Shown in pieces: positions 63,461 to 64,000 of a stretch of 64,000 bases of DNA; position 1 is the stretch's first letter; the number at the start of each line of letters is the position of its first letter. Under the pieces are notes generated by a model, which was not told the origin of the DNA, made no database searches, and was given only the letters and a program-made list of their open reading frames with translations. The translations under genes and the position numbers were made by a program. The stretch lies in NCBI GenBank assembly GCA_001898825.1, contig MKVK01000011.1:248001-312000 (forward strand), read 5' to 3'. This DNA comes from Magnetospirillum sp. 64-120 (GTDB lineage Bacteria > Pseudomonadota > Alphaproteobacteria > Rhodospirillales > Magnetospirillaceae).

Positions 63461-64000
63461 GCCGCAGCCTCGCCCGCTTTCACATAGATGGGCGAATAAG
63501 GACCGCCATCCTGGCGCAATTGCAAGCGTCCCTGCTTGGCCAGTTCCAGGGCCGCGATGAAGGTGGACGCCACCGCCGACTTCATCTTCAGGCTGTCACC
63601 CTGGAAGCTGGGCAGATAGGACGACAGCACCGACCAATCGGGCATGGTGCCCAGCATGCGTTCCAGCCGCCTGAGCGCGTCTTCCACCGAATACAAGTCA
63701 GGGGCCTCGATGTGCAGCGTCCGCACCGAGGTGCGCACCACATGGTCGGCGTAAGCCTTAAGCAGGTCGAACAATTCCACGTCGAACAAGGAATGGGTGA
63801 TCACCGGCACCTCTTCCGGCTCGCCACGGGCAAAGATGTCCCGGCCCAATTGCGCCCGGTTGACCAAGGTGGTGCCCGCCTGTTGCATGGCTTCCAGGCG
63901 GCGCAGGCGAAAGGCCAGGATGTCTGCCATCTCGGCGGCGCTGGGCTGGCCTTCCTGTTCCGGCTCGGGCTCCGGCAGCAGCAGACGTGACTTCAGATAG
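63457..64000 (-). CDS. scpA: Segregation and condensation protein ScpA, C-terminal part (5' end outside window)
   Basis: About 180 residues are visible. The fragment enters with LKSRLLLPEPEPE, the kleisin segment that follows the SMC-binding N-terminus, and continues MADILAFRLRRLEAMQQA. The C-terminal winged helix includes VASTFIAALELAKQGRLQLR and ends in AGEAAA. The internal ATG at 63930 is not the true start because the frame is open and family-like to the right edge. It is coupled to scpB. Confidence 0.93.
   Translation of the reverse strand, partial: YLKSRLLLPEPEPEQEGQPSAAEMADILAFRLRRLEAMQQAGTTLVNRAQLGRDIFARGEPEEVPVITHSLFDVELFDLLKAYADHVVRTSVRTLHIEAPDLYSVEDALRRLERMLGTMPDWSVLSSYLPSFQGDSLKMKSAVASTFIAALELAKQGRLQLRQDGGPYSPIYVKAGEAAA

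Overview
The window is GC-rich DNA from an alphaproteobacterium, most likely a Rhodospirillales member close to Magnetospirillum. I infer this from the PopZ pole organiser, the conserved block rpoZ-rsh-pdxJ-lepB-rnc-era-recO-parC, the block nlpD-pcm-surE-serS-tatC-tatB-tatA-scpB-scpA, FixABCX, and a bacteriohemerythrin next to a diguanylate cyclase. Genes are tightly packed, with many 1-4 nt ATGA or GTGA overlaps. No gene-free stretch exceeds about 300 bases. I saw no rRNA, insertion sequence, prophage or CRISPR array.

Layout. 1-11998 (+): core of a type VI secretion system, in the order tssL (partial), tssM, an unrecognised HTH/coiled-coil gene, tssA, tssB, tssC, hcp, tssE, tssF, tssG; tssK, tssJ, tssH and vgrG are not in the window. 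12002-15020: a LysR regulator divergent from glutathione-dependent formaldehyde detoxification (frmA, fghA). 15089-17469 (-): two very similar Tat-exported TRAP substrate-binding proteins without membrane subunits. 17565-26657 (-): housekeeping block parC to rpoZ. 26832-30444: NYN-domain protein overlapping a family 5 uracil-DNA glycosylase, bacteriohemerythrin, and a convergent PAS-GGDEF protein. 30566-36446 (-): valS, popZ, tolC and a PIMT-like methyltransferase. 36662-36878 (+): tRNA-Cys and tRNA-Asn. 36977-41388 (+): a 2-oxoacid:ferredoxin oxidoreductase operon with an FAD/Fe-S electron-transfer subunit. 41454-43079 (+): an exported Sel1-repeat serine protease. 43100-46627 (-): fixABCX. 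46790-53250: lipoprotein, nnrS, cation exchanger, CorA/ZntB-type transporter, fbp, hybE-like chaperone with mobA, Mth938-like protein. 53250-56179 (-): secF, secD, yajC. 56345-57199 (+): DUF815 ATPase, then a 44-residue membrane peptide on the other strand. 57421-64000 (-): nlpD-like to scpA (partial).

How the parts fit. Two ferredoxin-reducing modules (the oxoacid oxidoreductase and FixABCX) face each other across one protease gene. This suggests a region devoted to low-potential electrons, for nitrogenase or another reductase. nnrS with an FNR/NnrR-like box, and hemerythrin beside a cyclic-di-GMP enzyme, fit a microaerobic or denitrifying life. The Tat translocase and two Tat-type substrates lie in the same window.

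The most notable non-coding signals are: a long inverted repeat over the ribosome-binding site of the T6SS HTH gene; a shared TGGT-N3-ACCA operator in front of both TRAP genes; twin GGATTATCC palindromes between the LysR gene and frmA; and an FNR-type box before nnrS. All gene calls rest on reading the translated sequence; no database search was possible.
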